From contig NZ_JAOCAH010000005.1 in NCBI RefSeq assembly GCF_029839275.1, positions 241,355 through 305,354 on the forward strand: DNA of 64,000 bases, read 5' to 3'. Positions 35,969 to 44,505 of the stretch are shown here, piece after piece. The notes beneath the pieces were generated by a model. The model worked only from the letters and a program-made list of their open reading frames with translations, did not search any database and was not told where the DNA came from. The number at the start of each line of letters is the position of its first letter. The stretch's first letter is position 1. The position numbers and the translations under genes were made by a program. Source of the DNA: Pseudomonas sp. GD03944 (GTDB taxonomy: Bacteria > Pseudomonadota > Gammaproteobacteria > Pseudomonadales > Pseudomonadaceae).

Positions 35969-36931
35969 TTAGACCAGGCTATCGTCGATGACAAGCACCA
36001 GTTTGCCGTTGACCGTGTTATCGGCCAGGGCGGCAAATGCGGCTTCTGCATCTTTGACCGGGAATCCACGCTCCAGTTGCGGTTTTAAACGCCCTTCGAC
36101 GAACAGCGGCCACACCGTGGCCAGCAGGTCGCGCATCAGGTCGGCCTTGAACGCATCGTCGCGGTTGCGCAGGGTCGAGCCGGTCAACTGGATGCGCTTG
36201 CCCAGCACCAGGGCCAGGTCCAGTTCCGCCTTGCGCCCCCCCATGAGTCCTATATTCACCCAGCGCCCGTCGCGGGCCAGCAGGTCGAGGTTGAGCGCTG
36301 CATAGTTGCCGCCCACCGGGTCGAGAATCACATCGAATGGCCCGAAGTCGCGCAGCGCCGACAGGTCATCGCCACGCAACACGCCGCCCTGGGCCCCCAG
36401 GGCCTCGCAATAGGCCAGGCGTTCGGCCGAGCCGACACTCACCCAGACCGGGCTGCCGAAGGCCTTGCACAGCTGGATCGCGGCAGAACCGACGCCGCTG
36501 GCGCCCGCATGCAGCAGCACCTTTTCACCGGGCTTGAGACTGGCCAGCTGGAACAGGTTGAGCCAGGCAGTCGCGTAGACCTCCGGCAGTGCCGCTGCTT
36601 GCGCCAGGGACAGCCCTTCCGGCACCGGCAGAACGTGACGGGCATCGACCACCACTTCCTGCGCCATGCCGCCACCGGCCAGCAGGGCACAGACCCGATC
36701 GCCCACCTGCCAGTCGCTACCCGGACCGACCTCAGTGATAACGCCCGCACATTCCAGGCCGAGCATCTCGCTCGCGCCGGGCGGAGGCGGATACAGGCCC
36801 GCACGCTGCAACAGGTCAGCCCGATTGAGGCCCGCCGCCGCCACACGAATGCGAACCTCCCCCACATCACAGGCCAATGCGGGCTGTTCTACCCACTCCA
36901 CACGGCCTTCCACGCCTTGCAATGCCTTCAC
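35969..36931 (-). CDS. NAD(P)H-quinone oxidoreductase, PIG3/zinc-free MDR family
   Basis: This 320-residue enzyme reduces quinones with NADPH. The GroES-like part carries AAGLNRADLLQRAGLYPPPP near residues 32-51, and the Rossmann part LLHAGASGVGSAAIQLCKAF near 135-154. No zinc ligands are seen. I chose a GTG start at 36931 (then KALQGVEGRVEWVEQ), because GGAGG ends six bases before it and the family begins MKA; the ATG at 36949 adds six residues and places that GGAGG inside the gene. Confidence 0.88.
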   Translation of the reverse strand: MKALQGVEGRVEWVEQPALACDVGEVRIRVAAAGLNRADLLQRAGLYPPPPGASEMLGLECAGVITEVGPGSDWQVGDRVCALLAGGGMAQEVVVDARHVLPVPEGLSLAQAAALPEVYATAWLNLFQLASLKPGEKVLLHAGASGVGSAAIQLCKAFGSPVWVSVGSAERLAYCEALGAQGGVLRGDDLSALRDFGPFDVILDPVGGNYAALNLDLLARDGRWVNIGLMGGRKAELDLALVLGKRIQLTGSTLRNRDDAFKADLMRDLLATVWPLFVEGRLKPQLERGFPVKDAEAAFAALADNTVNGKLVLVIDDSLV

Positions 36932-37059
36932 GCTGCCTCCATAGTGCATTTGAACCGAGCCCGGCGGTAAGCGCCGGGCTTTTGCATTGCGCCGATGGAA
37001 CCTGGCGCCCTTAAAGACGGCCTAATATGCGTTATCAACAGTCCCCGCGTCGAATCAGC

Positions 37060-39141
37060 ATGAAGCGTTCTTTACTCAGCGCCACCCTCGCCCTTGCCCT
37101 CGGTCTGGGTGCCCTGCCCCTGGCCGCCAAGACCACGGGTGACGATCACTGGGAATACCTGCAGCCGGATCGTGAGCAGGTCATCGCCAGCCTCAACGTC
37201 GTGGAGCTGTTGAAGCGTCACCACTACAACAAGCCGCCACTCAATGACGAACGCTCGGAAAAGATCTACCAGGGCTACCTGAAGATGCTCGACCCGGCGC
37301 GCAGCTATTTCACCGCCGGCGACATCGCCGAGTTCGACCAGTGGCACGACAAGTTCGATGACTTCCTGAAGAACGGCAACCTGGAGCCGGGCTTCATCAT
37401 TTACAAGCGTCACCTGGAGCGCCTGCAGGGCCGTCTGCAGTTCGCCCTCGCGAAGCTCGAGAAAGGCGTCGACGCCATCGACTTCACCGTCGACGAAGAA
37501 CTGCTGATCGACCGCGAGAACGCGCCCTGGGCCAAGGACGTCGCCGAACTGGACGACCTGTGGCGCAAGCGCCTGAAGGATGAAGTGCTGCGCCTGAAGA
37601 TCGCCGGCAAGGAATCCAAGGCGATCCAGGAGCTGCTGACCAAGCGCTACAAGAACCAGCTGGCGCGACTGGAGCAGACCCGCGGCGAGGACATCTTCCA
37701 GGCGTACATCAACGCCTTCGCCATGTCCTACGACCCGCACACCACCTACCTGTCCCCGGACAACGCGGAAAACTTCGACATCAACATGAGCCTGTCGCTG
37801 GAAGGCATCGGCGCCGTGTTGCAGAGCGACAACGAGCACGTCAAGGTCGTGCGCCTGGTACCGGCCGGCCCTGCCGAGAAGACCAAGCAGATCGCACCGG
37901 CCGACAAGATCACCGGCGTGGCCCAGGGCGACGACGAGATGGTCGACGTGATCGGCTGGCGCCTGGATGAAGTGGTCAAGCTGATCCGCGGTCCGAAAGG
38001 TTCCAAGGTTCGCCTGGAAGTGATCCCGGCCAGCAACGCGCCGAACGACCAGACCAGCAAGGTCGTGGTCATTACCCGTGAAGCGGTGAAGCTGGAAGAA
38101 CAGGCCGCCAAGAAAAGCGTCCTGCAACTCGAGCACGAAGGCCGCGACTACAAGCTCGGCGTGATCGAGATCCCGGCGTTCTACCTGGACTTCAAGGCCT
38201 TCCGTGCCGGCGACCCGAACTACAAGAGCACCACCCGCGACGTGAAACGCCTGCTGGGTGAGCTGGAGAAGGAAAAAGTCGACGGCGTGGTCATCGACCT
38301 GCGCAACAACGGCGGCGGCTCTTTGCAGGAAGCCACCGAACTGACCGGCCTGTTCATCGACCAGGGCCCCACCGTGCTGGTGCGCAACAGCGACGGCCGC
38401 GTGGACGTGCTGGCGGACGAGAACACCGGCGTGTTCTACAAGGGCCCGATGGCCGTTCTGGTGAACCGCCTGTCTGCCTCGGCCTCGGAAATCTTCGCTG
38501 GCGCCATGCAGGACTACCACCGTGCACTGATCATCGGTGGCCAGACCTTCGGCAAGGGCACGGTGCAGACCATCCAGCCGCTCAACCATGGCGAACTGAA
38601 GCTGACCCTGGCCAAGTTCTACCGGGTTTCCGGCCAGAGCACCCAGCACCAGGGCGTGATCCCGGATATCAAGTACCCCGACGTGATGGACACCAAGGAC
38701 ATCGGCGAAAGCGCCCTGCCCGAGGCCCTGCCGTGGGACAGCATCCGCCCGGCAATCAAGCCCGAGCTCGACCCGATCAAGCCGTTCCTCGCCGACCTGC
38801 AGTCGCGCTACGACACCCGCACCGCCAACAACCCGGACTTCACCTTCGCCCGTGAACGCCTGGCCCTGGCCCAGAAGCTGCTGAACGAGAAGACCGTCAG
38901 CCTCAACGAAGCCAAGCGCCGCGCCCAGCAGGCCGATATCGAAGCCCAGCAACTGGCGATCGAGAACAGCCGCCGCAAGGCCAAGGGCGAAACCCTGCTG
39001 ACCGAGCTGAAGGAAGAAGACGAAGACGCCGCGCCGGTCGAGCCGGAGAAAACCAAGCCCGAGGACGATGCCTTCCTGGCGGAAACCGGGCGCATTCTCC
39101 TCGATTACCTGGGCCTCAATGCCAAGGTGGCGAAACACTAA
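37060..39141 (+). CDS. prc: Tail-specific protease Prc (carboxy-terminal processing peptidase)
   Basis: This periplasmic S41 protease of 693 residues (704 from the alternative ATG at 37027) degrades proteins by their C-terminus and processes envelope regulators. A signal peptide (LLSATLALALGLGALPLAAK) is followed by the N-terminal helical domain, a PDZ domain near 230-330 (GIGAVLQSDNEHVKVVRLVP) and the peptidase part. NRLSASASEIFAGAMQDYHR has the catalytic serine, and GGQTFGKGTVQTIQPLNHGE the lysine. The C-terminal DUF3340 part runs to 693. In P. aeruginosa Prc (AlgO) cleaves MucA. A terminator follows. Confidence 0.96.
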   Translation: MKRSLLSATLALALGLGALPLAAKTTGDDHWEYLQPDREQVIASLNVVELLKRHHYNKPPLNDERSEKIYQGYLKMLDPARSYFTAGDIAEFDQWHDKFDDFLKNGNLEPGFIIYKRHLERLQGRLQFALAKLEKGVDAIDFTVDEELLIDRENAPWAKDVAELDDLWRKRLKDEVLRLKIAGKESKAIQELLTKRYKNQLARLEQTRGEDIFQAYINAFAMSYDPHTTYLSPDNAENFDINMSLSLEGIGAVLQSDNEHVKVVRLVPAGPAEKTKQIAPADKITGVAQGDDEMVDVIGWRLDEVVKLIRGPKGSKVRLEVIPASNAPNDQTSKVVVITREAVKLEEQAAKKSVLQLEHEGRDYKLGVIEIPAFYLDFKAFRAGDPNYKSTTRDVKRLLGELEKEKVDGVVIDLRNNGGGSLQEATELTGLFIDQGPTVLVRNSDGRVDVLADENTGVFYKGPMAVLVNRLSASASEIFAGAMQDYHRALIIGGQTFGKGTVQTIQPLNHGELKLTLAKFYRVSGQSTQHQGVIPDIKYPDVMDTKDIGESALPEALPWDSIRPAIKPELDPIKPFLADLQSRYDTRTANNPDFTFARERLALAQKLLNEKTVSLNEAKRRAQQADIEAQQLAIENSRRKAKGETLLTELKEEDEDAAPVEPEKTKPEDDAFLAETGRILLDYLGLNAKVAKH

Positions 39142-39186
39142 CGCCGGACAGTCATCAAACGGTCACCAATCTGTCGTGAAATGCAG

Positions 39187-39219
39187 GGGCTGATAGCGAT
39201 ATCAGCCCTTTGCTTTTTC
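39187..39219 (+). terminator. Intrinsic terminator after prc
   Basis: GGGCTGATA and TATCAGCCC pair around a short loop (39187-39208), followed by CTTTGCTTTTT, 45 bp after the prc stop. Confidence 0.8.
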
Positions 39220-39238
39220 TGGATATAGAGACCCACTC

Positions 39239-41014
39239 ATGACCGTCACCGAGCAGTTGAGCGCGCTGGGCCACATCCTCGCTCACGGCGACCTGCATAG
39301 CCTCTTCCAGCCTATCGTGTGCCAGTCCGAACGGCGCATTCTCGGCTATGAAGCCCTGACCCGCGGCCCGTCCAACAGCCCGCTGCACTCCCCGATCAAC
39401 CTGTTCGCCGTCGCCCGCCATGCCGGACGCCTCAGCGAGCTGGAACTCGCCTGCCGCAAGAGCGCCTGTCGCCGCTTCAGCGAGTTGAAACTGGAGGGCA
39501 AGCTGTTCCTCAACGTCTCGCCGGAATCGCTGCTGGAACCCAACCACCAGCCCGGGCGCACCCTGCAACTGCTGCAGGCCTATGGCATCCCGCCGAGCCA
39601 GGTGGTGATCGAACTGACCGAGCAGGCGCCCACCGAAGATTTCGCCCTGCTCGACACCGCCCTGCACCACTACCGCGCCATGGGTTTTTCCATTGCCCTG
39701 GATGACCTGGGAGCCGGCTATTCCAGCCTGCGCCTGTGGTCGGAGCTGCGTCCGGATTACGTGAAGATCGACCGGCACTTCATCGACGGCATCCACCAGG
39801 ATGCGGTCAAGCGCGAGTTCGTCGGTTCGATCCTGCAGATGGCCAAGGCGTCGCGCGCCGAGGTGATCGCCGAAGGCATCGAACGCGCCGAAGAGCTGGC
39901 CGTGCTGTCGGAGATGGGCATCGACCTGCTGCAGGGCTACCTGCTGTGCCGCCCCCAGGAAAACCCGCCCAAGGACGCCCGCGCCCTGCTGCCCAAGCTG
40001 GAGAGCGCGCCGGCCAGCCTCAACGACGAAGGCAGTGACCTGTCCGCGCTGCTCAACGAACAGATCGCCGTGGGCCTGAACACTCCCATCGCCGAAGTGC
40101 TGGAAGCCTTCCGCGCCCAGGCCAACCTCAACTCCCTGGCGGTGCTCAACGAGCAGCAGCAACCGGTGGGGATCGTGCACCGTCATTCGCTGTCCGACGC
40201 GCTGCTCAAGCCCTTCGCCACCGAGCTGTTCGCCCGCAAGCCCATCAGCCGCCTGATGAGCGATGACTTTCTTGCCGTGGAGCTGGGCCAGTCGCTGCAG
40301 AAGGTCAGCCGCCTGCTGACCAGTCGCGCCCGCCAACGCATCGAAGAAGACTTCATCATCACCCTGGATGGCCGCTACCAGGGCCTCGGGCGGGTCATCG
40401 ACGTCCTCAAGCTGATCACCGAGCTGAAGATCCAGCAAGCGCGCTACGCCAACCCGCTGACCCTGCTGCCCGGCAACGTGCCGATCCAGCAGTGCCTGGC
40501 GCGCCTGCTGCAACAGTCCCGCGAGGCGGTGGTGTGCTACGTGGACATCGACAGTTTCAAACCCTTCAACGACCTCTACGGCTACGCCAAGGGCGACGAG
40601 GTACTGCTGTGCCTGGCCCAGTGCCTGAACGAGCGCGTCGACCCGGCCCGGGATTTCGTCGGCCACATCGGCGGCGATGACTTCCTGCTGGTGCTCGGCT
40701 CGGAAGACTGGCGCGCACGCCTCAACCACCTGCTGGAAGACTTCCAGGGGCAATGCCGACGGTTCTATCGGGAAGAGGACCTGGAAGCGGGCTGTTTCGT
40801 CGCCCACAACCGCCAGGGCCAGCGCGAAGAGTTCGCCCTGCTCTCACTGTCGCTGGGGGTGGTGCACCTGCACCCGGAGAACTGCATGGACCTGGACGCC
40901 AGCCAACTGGCCGGCCTGGCCTCGGAGGCCAAGCGCCACGCCAAGAACGTGCCGGGCTACAGCCTGCACATCCTCGACACACGGCAGTTGGGGCACAACC
41001 GAGAAAGCGCCTGA
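39239..41014 (+). CDS. EAL-CBS-GGDEF cyclic-di-GMP protein
   Basis: This 591-residue cytoplasmic protein has the EAL domain first (residues 10-255), then a CBS pair (about 270-400), then a GGDEF domain (about 420-580). EAL residues are kept: YEALTRG, FLNVSPESLL, VIELTEQAP, IALDDLGAGYSSLRL and YVKIDRHFI. The cyclase motif reads GGDDF instead of GG(D/E)EF, and I see no RxxD inhibitory site at the usual spacing. The protein may thus be mainly a phosphodiesterase, with the CBS pair sensing a nucleotide. It has no membrane segment. It follows prc after a terminator, as I recall from other pseudomonads. Confidence 0.92.
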   Translation: MTVTEQLSALGHILAHGDLHSLFQPIVCQSERRILGYEALTRGPSNSPLHSPINLFAVARHAGRLSELELACRKSACRRFSELKLEGKLFLNVSPESLLEPNHQPGRTLQLLQAYGIPPSQVVIELTEQAPTEDFALLDTALHHYRAMGFSIALDDLGAGYSSLRLWSELRPDYVKIDRHFIDGIHQDAVKREFVGSILQMAKASRAEVIAEGIERAEELAVLSEMGIDLLQGYLLCRPQENPPKDARALLPKLESAPASLNDEGSDLSALLNEQIAVGLNTPIAEVLEAFRAQANLNSLAVLNEQQQPVGIVHRHSLSDALLKPFATELFARKPISRLMSDDFLAVELGQSLQKVSRLLTSRARQRIEEDFIITLDGRYQGLGRVIDVLKLITELKIQQARYANPLTLLPGNVPIQQCLARLLQQSREAVVCYVDIDSFKPFNDLYGYAKGDEVLLCLAQCLNERVDPARDFVGHIGGDDFLLVLGSEDWRARLNHLLEDFQGQCRRFYREEDLEAGCFVAHNRQGQREEFALLSLSLGVVHLHPENCMDLDASQLAGLASEAKRHAKNVPGYSLHILDTRQLGHNRESA

Positions 41015-41016
41015 AC

Positions 41017-41484
41017 CTACAGCCCGTGCTGGGTGGCCAAGGCGTCAAACTGCGCGGCGCGCTGCGGATCGGCGGCCAGGCCTTCGCCCCCGTCGCGGTA
41101 CAGCGTGGCCAGACGCCGGCACGCCAGCGGGTGCCCGGCCTGCGCCGCCATCGCCCACCAGAGCGCGGCCTCTTCGGCATTCGGCGCGTGACGGGTATCA
41201 CCGGCCAGGCTCAACGCCCCTAGCTGATAGGCGGCCTTGCCATCGCCGCCCTGGGCCGCCAGACGCAGCAAACGGATGCCCTCTTCCCGGGCACCGAACC
41301 CCTGGCCGCGAAACAGCAGGATATGGCCGTAGAAACTCTGCGCCGGCACATCGCCCAGGGCAGCCATCCGGGCGAACTGCCCTTCCAGCCATTTCCAGCC
41401 GCGCGGCTGCTTGACCCACCATTGCCAGTGAAAAAGGCGACGGGCCAGCCAGTAACTCAGTCGGGCACGCAGGCGCCAGAGCAT
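41017..41484 (-). CDS. Sel1-repeat protein (155 aa)
   Basis: This small helical-repeat protein starts with a basic, tryptophan-rich segment (LRARLSYWLARRLFHWQWWV) and then carries Sel1-like repeats near residues 42-77 (GDVPAQSFYGHILLFRGQGF) and 79-120 (GDGKAAYQLGALSLAGDT, then WWAMAAQAGHPLACRRLATL). Such repeats usually bind partner proteins. Its ATG abuts the stop of the preceding gene, so it belongs to the three-gene operon with 41485 and 41847. It is convergent with the c-di-GMP gene. Confidence 0.82.
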   Translation of the reverse strand: MLWRLRARLSYWLARRLFHWQWWVKQPRGWKWLEGQFARMAALGDVPAQSFYGHILLFRGQGFGAREEGIRLLRLAAQGGDGKAAYQLGALSLAGDTRHAPNAEEAALWWAMAAQAGHPLACRRLATLYRDGGEGLAADPQRAAQFDALATQHGL

Positions 41485-41850
41485 CTACACATCCTCGGGG
41501 TAGTCGAACTCGAACACCCGCACCACTTCGGCGGCGTGCCAGGACGCCGCGGCCACGCCATCCGGCGCACCACTGAAGCGGCCCAGGCGGGTGACACAAT
41601 CGAAGAAACCGGTACGGGGCAGACGGCTCGCGCCCTGGCTGATCACCAGCGCGCTGCGCAGGGGACGTTCGGCGCGGGCATCCAGCGCGGCCAGGTGTTC
41701 GAGGGCGGCGGCCAGGGTCTGCATGGCCGGGCTGGGCAGCTCCAGGCGTTCGATCAGCGCGCGGTAGGTCAGCAGGTGGCGCTGTCGCCGCGCCTCCGCC
41801 AGCTCGTTGAGCAGCGCCTGCCAGTGCTGGCGGCTGATGCGGACGCTCAA
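41485..41850 (-). CDS. Conserved hypothetical protein (121 aa), middle gene of XRE operon
   Basis: This soluble protein begins MSVRISRQHWQALLNELAEA with an N-terminal helical region (residues 1-50, LTYRALIERLELPSPAMQT) and a C-terminal part with LRSALVISQGASRLPRTGFF. The last feature (SALV.SQG..LPR.GFF) reads like a conserved structural motif. It overlaps the XRE gene by 4 bp and touches the Sel1 gene. I do not recognise a named domain. The pairing with an XRE regulator is toxin-antitoxin-like in layout, but nothing in the sequence shows toxicity. Confidence 0.72.
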   Translation of the reverse strand: MSVRISRQHWQALLNELAEARRQRHLLTYRALIERLELPSPAMQTLAAALEHLAALDARAERPLRSALVISQGASRLPRTGFFDCVTRLGRFSGAPDGVAAASWHAAEVVRVFEFDYPEDV

Positions 41851-42167
41851 GAGCCCGGCTCCCAGCCCTCGACACCCAGGTTCCAGGCCAGCGAGCGCTG
41901 AATCGCGGCATCGGGCTGACGTTCGCCGCGTTCGATCATCCCCAGGTAGTGCGGGCTGATACCCACCGCCCGGGCCAGGTCATCGACGCTCATCCCCTTG
42001 GCCTCGCGCAGGCTGACCAGGCGGCTCAACGGTGGGGCGGCAGCAACGGCGGGCTCGGCCACCTGCGGCGTACCGGCGGCCGCCAGCAGCGCCTGGTAAT
42101 CGGCCCATGACAGCACCGCATACTCCGGCTCGCCGTCACGTTTGATCACTTGCACATTCATGTTCAA
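41847..42167 (-). CDS. XRE-family helix-turn-helix regulator (106 aa)
   Basis: The C-terminal half is a lambda-repressor-like helix-turn-helix (SLREAKGMSVDDLARAVGIS, then PHYLGMIERGERQPDAAIQR). The N-terminal 30 residues (MNMNVQVIKRDGEPEYAVLS, then WADYQALL) resemble the beginning of small antitoxins that have such an extension before the XRE domain. It leads the XRE/121-aa/Sel1 operon and probably controls it. Antitoxin function is possible but unproved. Confidence 0.85.
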   Translation of the reverse strand: MNMNVQVIKRDGEPEYAVLSWADYQALLAAAGTPQVAEPAVAAAPPLSRLVSLREAKGMSVDDLARAVGISPHYLGMIERGERQPDAAIQRSLAWNLGVEGWEPGS

Positions 42168-42296
42168 TTCTCCGTGGGAAGCCGTACCGGACCCCGGTAC
42201 CTTCCGTGCAGATCGCCATCTTAACAGCCGTTAACGGCAAACGGCGTGATCTGTACGCGCTCTGCGCAACGGAGTGGCCGCCCTGGGCGGCGTCGA

Positions 42297-42737
42297 TCAG
42301 GATTCCAGCTTCGGCGGCGTGGCATCCGGCAGCCGCTCGATGACGGCCAGCGCCTCCGGGCTCTGCCCGTCGCGCCAGGTGCGGAAGGCCGTCAGTTCCT
42401 CCTGCCAGGTGCTCAAGACCCAGGCCAGCACGGCCAGGTCATCGACCAGCCCGACCCCGAACAACCAGTCGGGTACCGCGTCCAGCGGTGTTACGAAATA
42501 CAACAACCCGGCCACCACCGACAGCAACGCCTGGGAACTGATAGCCCGGTATTCACCCCGCCACCAGGCCAGGCACAGGCTCTGCATCAGGCGCAGGTCA
42601 TCTTTCAGCCCGGAGAGACGCGGGCCCTGCTTGCCACTCTTTCGAGCGACCGCCAGTAGCAGCGCGGGCAACCTTCCCCCGGCGATGAAACGCTGGGCCA
42701 GTGGCAGGAAACGGGCAAAATTCCGAGGCATTTTCAT
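42297..42737 (-). CDS. DUF1232 (YkvA-like) membrane protein
   Basis: This 146-residue protein has the DUF1232 core ALLSVVAGLLYFVTPLDAVP followed by DWLFGVGLVDDLAVLAWVL near residues 70-108, a short membrane-associated helical hairpin. AAGGAG lies just before the ATG at 42737, deciding it over the longer reading from 42872. The role of the family is not well known. It is separated from the FKBP gene by a 370-bp gene-free stretch. Confidence 0.85.
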   Translation of the reverse strand: MKMPRNFARFLPLAQRFIAGGRLPALLLAVARKSGKQGPRLSGLKDDLRLMQSLCLAWWRGEYRAISSQALLSVVAGLLYFVTPLDAVPDWLFGVGLVDDLAVLAWVLSTWQEELTAFRTWRDGQSPEALAVIERLPDATPPKLES

Positions 42738-43107
42738 GGGTGCTCCTTGCCAGCCCGCACCGTTGCTAGGCTGGCTCGAGTTATCCACCAATGCTGTGGA
42801 TAACCTTGTGAACAGATTCTGAATGAGCGTACCAAACCCACGGCCCATGGGGCCTGGATACAGATCGGGCATTTTTTGCCCAACAGATAAAAATCAACTA
42901 AATCAATAAGTTAATAAAGTCAAAGATTTCCTCCCGGCAGCAGCGCAAAGCCAAATAGGAATGGTTGCAAGAATGTGCATAACCGTAACACCTCCTGCGC
43001 TGCCCTCCCCCTTTCTGACCCGACAACCGCTCCCGGGTTCGCCCCGCGAACCCTCAGAAACGACAACGCCCCGTCAAGACGGGGCGCTGAGGGGAATCAG
43101 TGGAGTG
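42738..43107. other. Gene-free stretch with DnaA-box-like pair
   Basis: This 370-bp stretch holds no gene I can support. At 42781-42803, TTATCCACC and TGTGGATAA face each other five bases apart; the second is a perfect DnaA 9-mer in reverse. An AT-rich part (42880-42930) and the FKBP terminator (43067-43086) follow. The pair may be coincidental or part of a promoter for the DUF1232 gene. Confidence 0.5.
43067..43086 (-). terminator. Stem-loop after the FKBP gene
   Basis: CGCCCCGT and ACGGGGCG form an 8-bp stem with a four-base loop, extended on the outside by CCCTCAG and CTGAGGG after a short bulge. The T-run on the minus strand is weak, so it is a moderately supported terminator. Confidence 0.65.
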
Positions 43108-43833
43108 TTACTGCTGTTCGGCTTCGGCAGCCGGGGCTTCGTCACCCTTGATGCTCAGCAGCTCCAGCTCGAACACCAGCACCGAGTTGGCCGGAATCGC
43201 CGGGCTCGGGCTCTGCTCGCCGTAGGCCAGTTCGCTCGGGATGTAGAGCTTGTACTTCTCGCCCACGTGCATCAGCTGCAGGCCTTCGACCCAACCCGGG
43301 ATCACGCCGTTGACCGGCAGGTCGATCGGGCTGCCACGCTCTACCGAGCTGTCGAACACGCTGCCATCGGTCAGCTTGCCTTCATAGTGCACGGTCACCA
43401 CGTCGGTGGCCTTCGGCTGGGCGCCGTCGGCTTTCTTCAATACTTCGTACTGCAGGCCGGAAGCGGTGGTGGTCACGCCTTCACGCTTGCCGTTCTCTTC
43501 GAGGAATTTCTTGCCGGCCTTGGCCGACTCTTCGTTCATGGCGACCATGCGCTCTTCGGCACGCTTCTGCAGGAAGGCGAAGGCTTCGATCAACTCTTCA
43601 TCCTTCAGGCGCTGCTCTTTCTTGCCGATGGCGTCTTCGATGCCCTGAGCGACCGCTTTCGAATCCAGATCGTCCATGCCTTCCTGAGCCAGGCTCTTGC
43701 CCATGTTCAGGCCGATGCCGTAGGAGGCCTTCTGCGCCGGGGTTTCCAGTTTCACTTCACTGGTCTGCGAATCGCAGCCCGCGAGGACCAGACCCACCAG
43801 GGCAATCGCCGCTGCTAAACGATGCTGTTTCAT
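43108..43833 (-). CDS. FKBP-type peptidyl-prolyl isomerase lipoprotein
   Basis: This 241-residue protein is a periplasmic FKBP of the FkpA/Mip type. A lipobox (LVGLVLAGCDSQ, cysteine near residue 20) indicates membrane anchoring. The N-terminal dimerisation domain (ASYGIGLNMGKSLAQEGMDD) is followed by a long helix and then the FKBP domain from about 120 (TDVVTVHYEGKLTDGSVFDS, VIPGWVEGLQLMHVGEKYKL, ELAYGEQSPSPAIPANSVLV). The C-terminus is acidic and alanine-rich. It helps fold envelope proteins. Confidence 0.93.
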   Translation of the reverse strand: MKQHRLAAAIALVGLVLAGCDSQTSEVKLETPAQKASYGIGLNMGKSLAQEGMDDLDSKAVAQGIEDAIGKKEQRLKDEELIEAFAFLQKRAEERMVAMNEESAKAGKKFLEENGKREGVTTTASGLQYEVLKKADGAQPKATDVVTVHYEGKLTDGSVFDSSVERGSPIDLPVNGVIPGWVEGLQLMHVGEKYKLYIPSELAYGEQSPSPAIPANSVLVFELELLSIKGDEAPAAEAEQQ

Positions 43834-44024
43834 GCTTATTCCTTTGATTCGGGGCGCCCGGCGGGCAATCGAGTGAAGACGCGAGCTTAGCAGGCTGCCG
43901 TGATCACTGGCTACCAGGATACGAACCGGCCTACATGCATAAGTTCAGGTGTTTAAACGATTTTTTGCAGGAATGAAGCGTGTGTCACGAGGGGAATGAA
44001 GCAGGGATGAAGCGAGGAGAGAAA

Positions 44025-44101
44025 TGGCGCAGCGGACGGGACTCGAACCCGCGACCCCCGGCGTGACAGGCCGGTATTCTAACCGACTGAACTACCGCTG
44101 C
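44025..44101 (-). tRNA. tRNA-Asp (GTC)
   Basis: On the minus strand the cloverleaf is complete: acceptor GCAGCGG/CCGCTGC, D arm, anticodon loop CTGTCAC giving GTC, T arm with GGTTCGAGTCC, and encoded CCA (77 nt). Confidence 0.97.
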
Positions 44102-44121
44102 GCGTAACCTCGAAGGCGAGT

Positions 44122-44197
44122 TGGTGGGTGATGACGGGATCGAACCGCCGACCCTCTGCTTGTAAGGCAGATGCTCTCCCGGCTGAGCTAATCACCC
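44122..44197 (-). tRNA. tRNA-Val (TAC)
   Basis: On the minus strand the cloverleaf has acceptor GGGTGAT/ATCACCC, anticodon loop CTTACAA giving TAC, T loop GGTTCGATCC and encoded CCA (76 nt). It lies 20 bp upstream of tRNA-Asp on the same strand, so both come from one transcript. Confidence 0.97.
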
Positions 44198-44505
44198 TTC
44201 ACTCTCGAAGTGGGGCGCATTCTAGAGAGCCATTCGAACCTTGGCAAGCACTGTTTTAAAAAATTTTTATCGACACGCCAAAGGCTTAGCGCAAACGACG
44301 CTCGGGCTTGGCCTGAGGCGCCAGGGGGGACAATAATGCGCGCTTTGCGTTAACGGCCTGCCGTAAGTGTCTGCGAACGCCCGCCGGCGTTCACGGTCTG
44401 ACCGCTTCTCTCATCCGTCGCTGCACGCCACCTTCGCCATGGCGAAGGACAAACCCGGGATGGCGTTGTCTCGCGACCCTACACCGAATGGAGAGTCACC
44501 CCCTC
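44198..44505. other. Gene-free stretch, promoter region of tRNAs and rdgC
   Basis: These 308 bp between the tRNA-Val gene and rdgC hold no supported gene. An AT-rich part at 44255-44275 (GTTTTAAAAAATTTTTATCG) is a likely promoter area for the tRNA transcript on the minus strand. GGAGAG at 44490-44495 is the rdgC ribosome binding site. Confidence 0.5.

Noticed and set aside
37072..39138. Minus-strand open frame of 688 codons opposite prc
   Set aside because: Same shadow effect; no domain and no ribosome site, while prc on the plus strand is unmistakable.
41485..42167. Firm call as a toxin-antitoxin pair
   Set aside because: Only the layout and the XRE domain suggest it; the partner has no toxin fold I can recognise.
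44025..44197. tRNA pair as an integration site for a genomic island
   Set aside because: The flanking genes (FKBP lipoprotein and rdgC) are core genes on both sides, and no mobile gene lies nearby.
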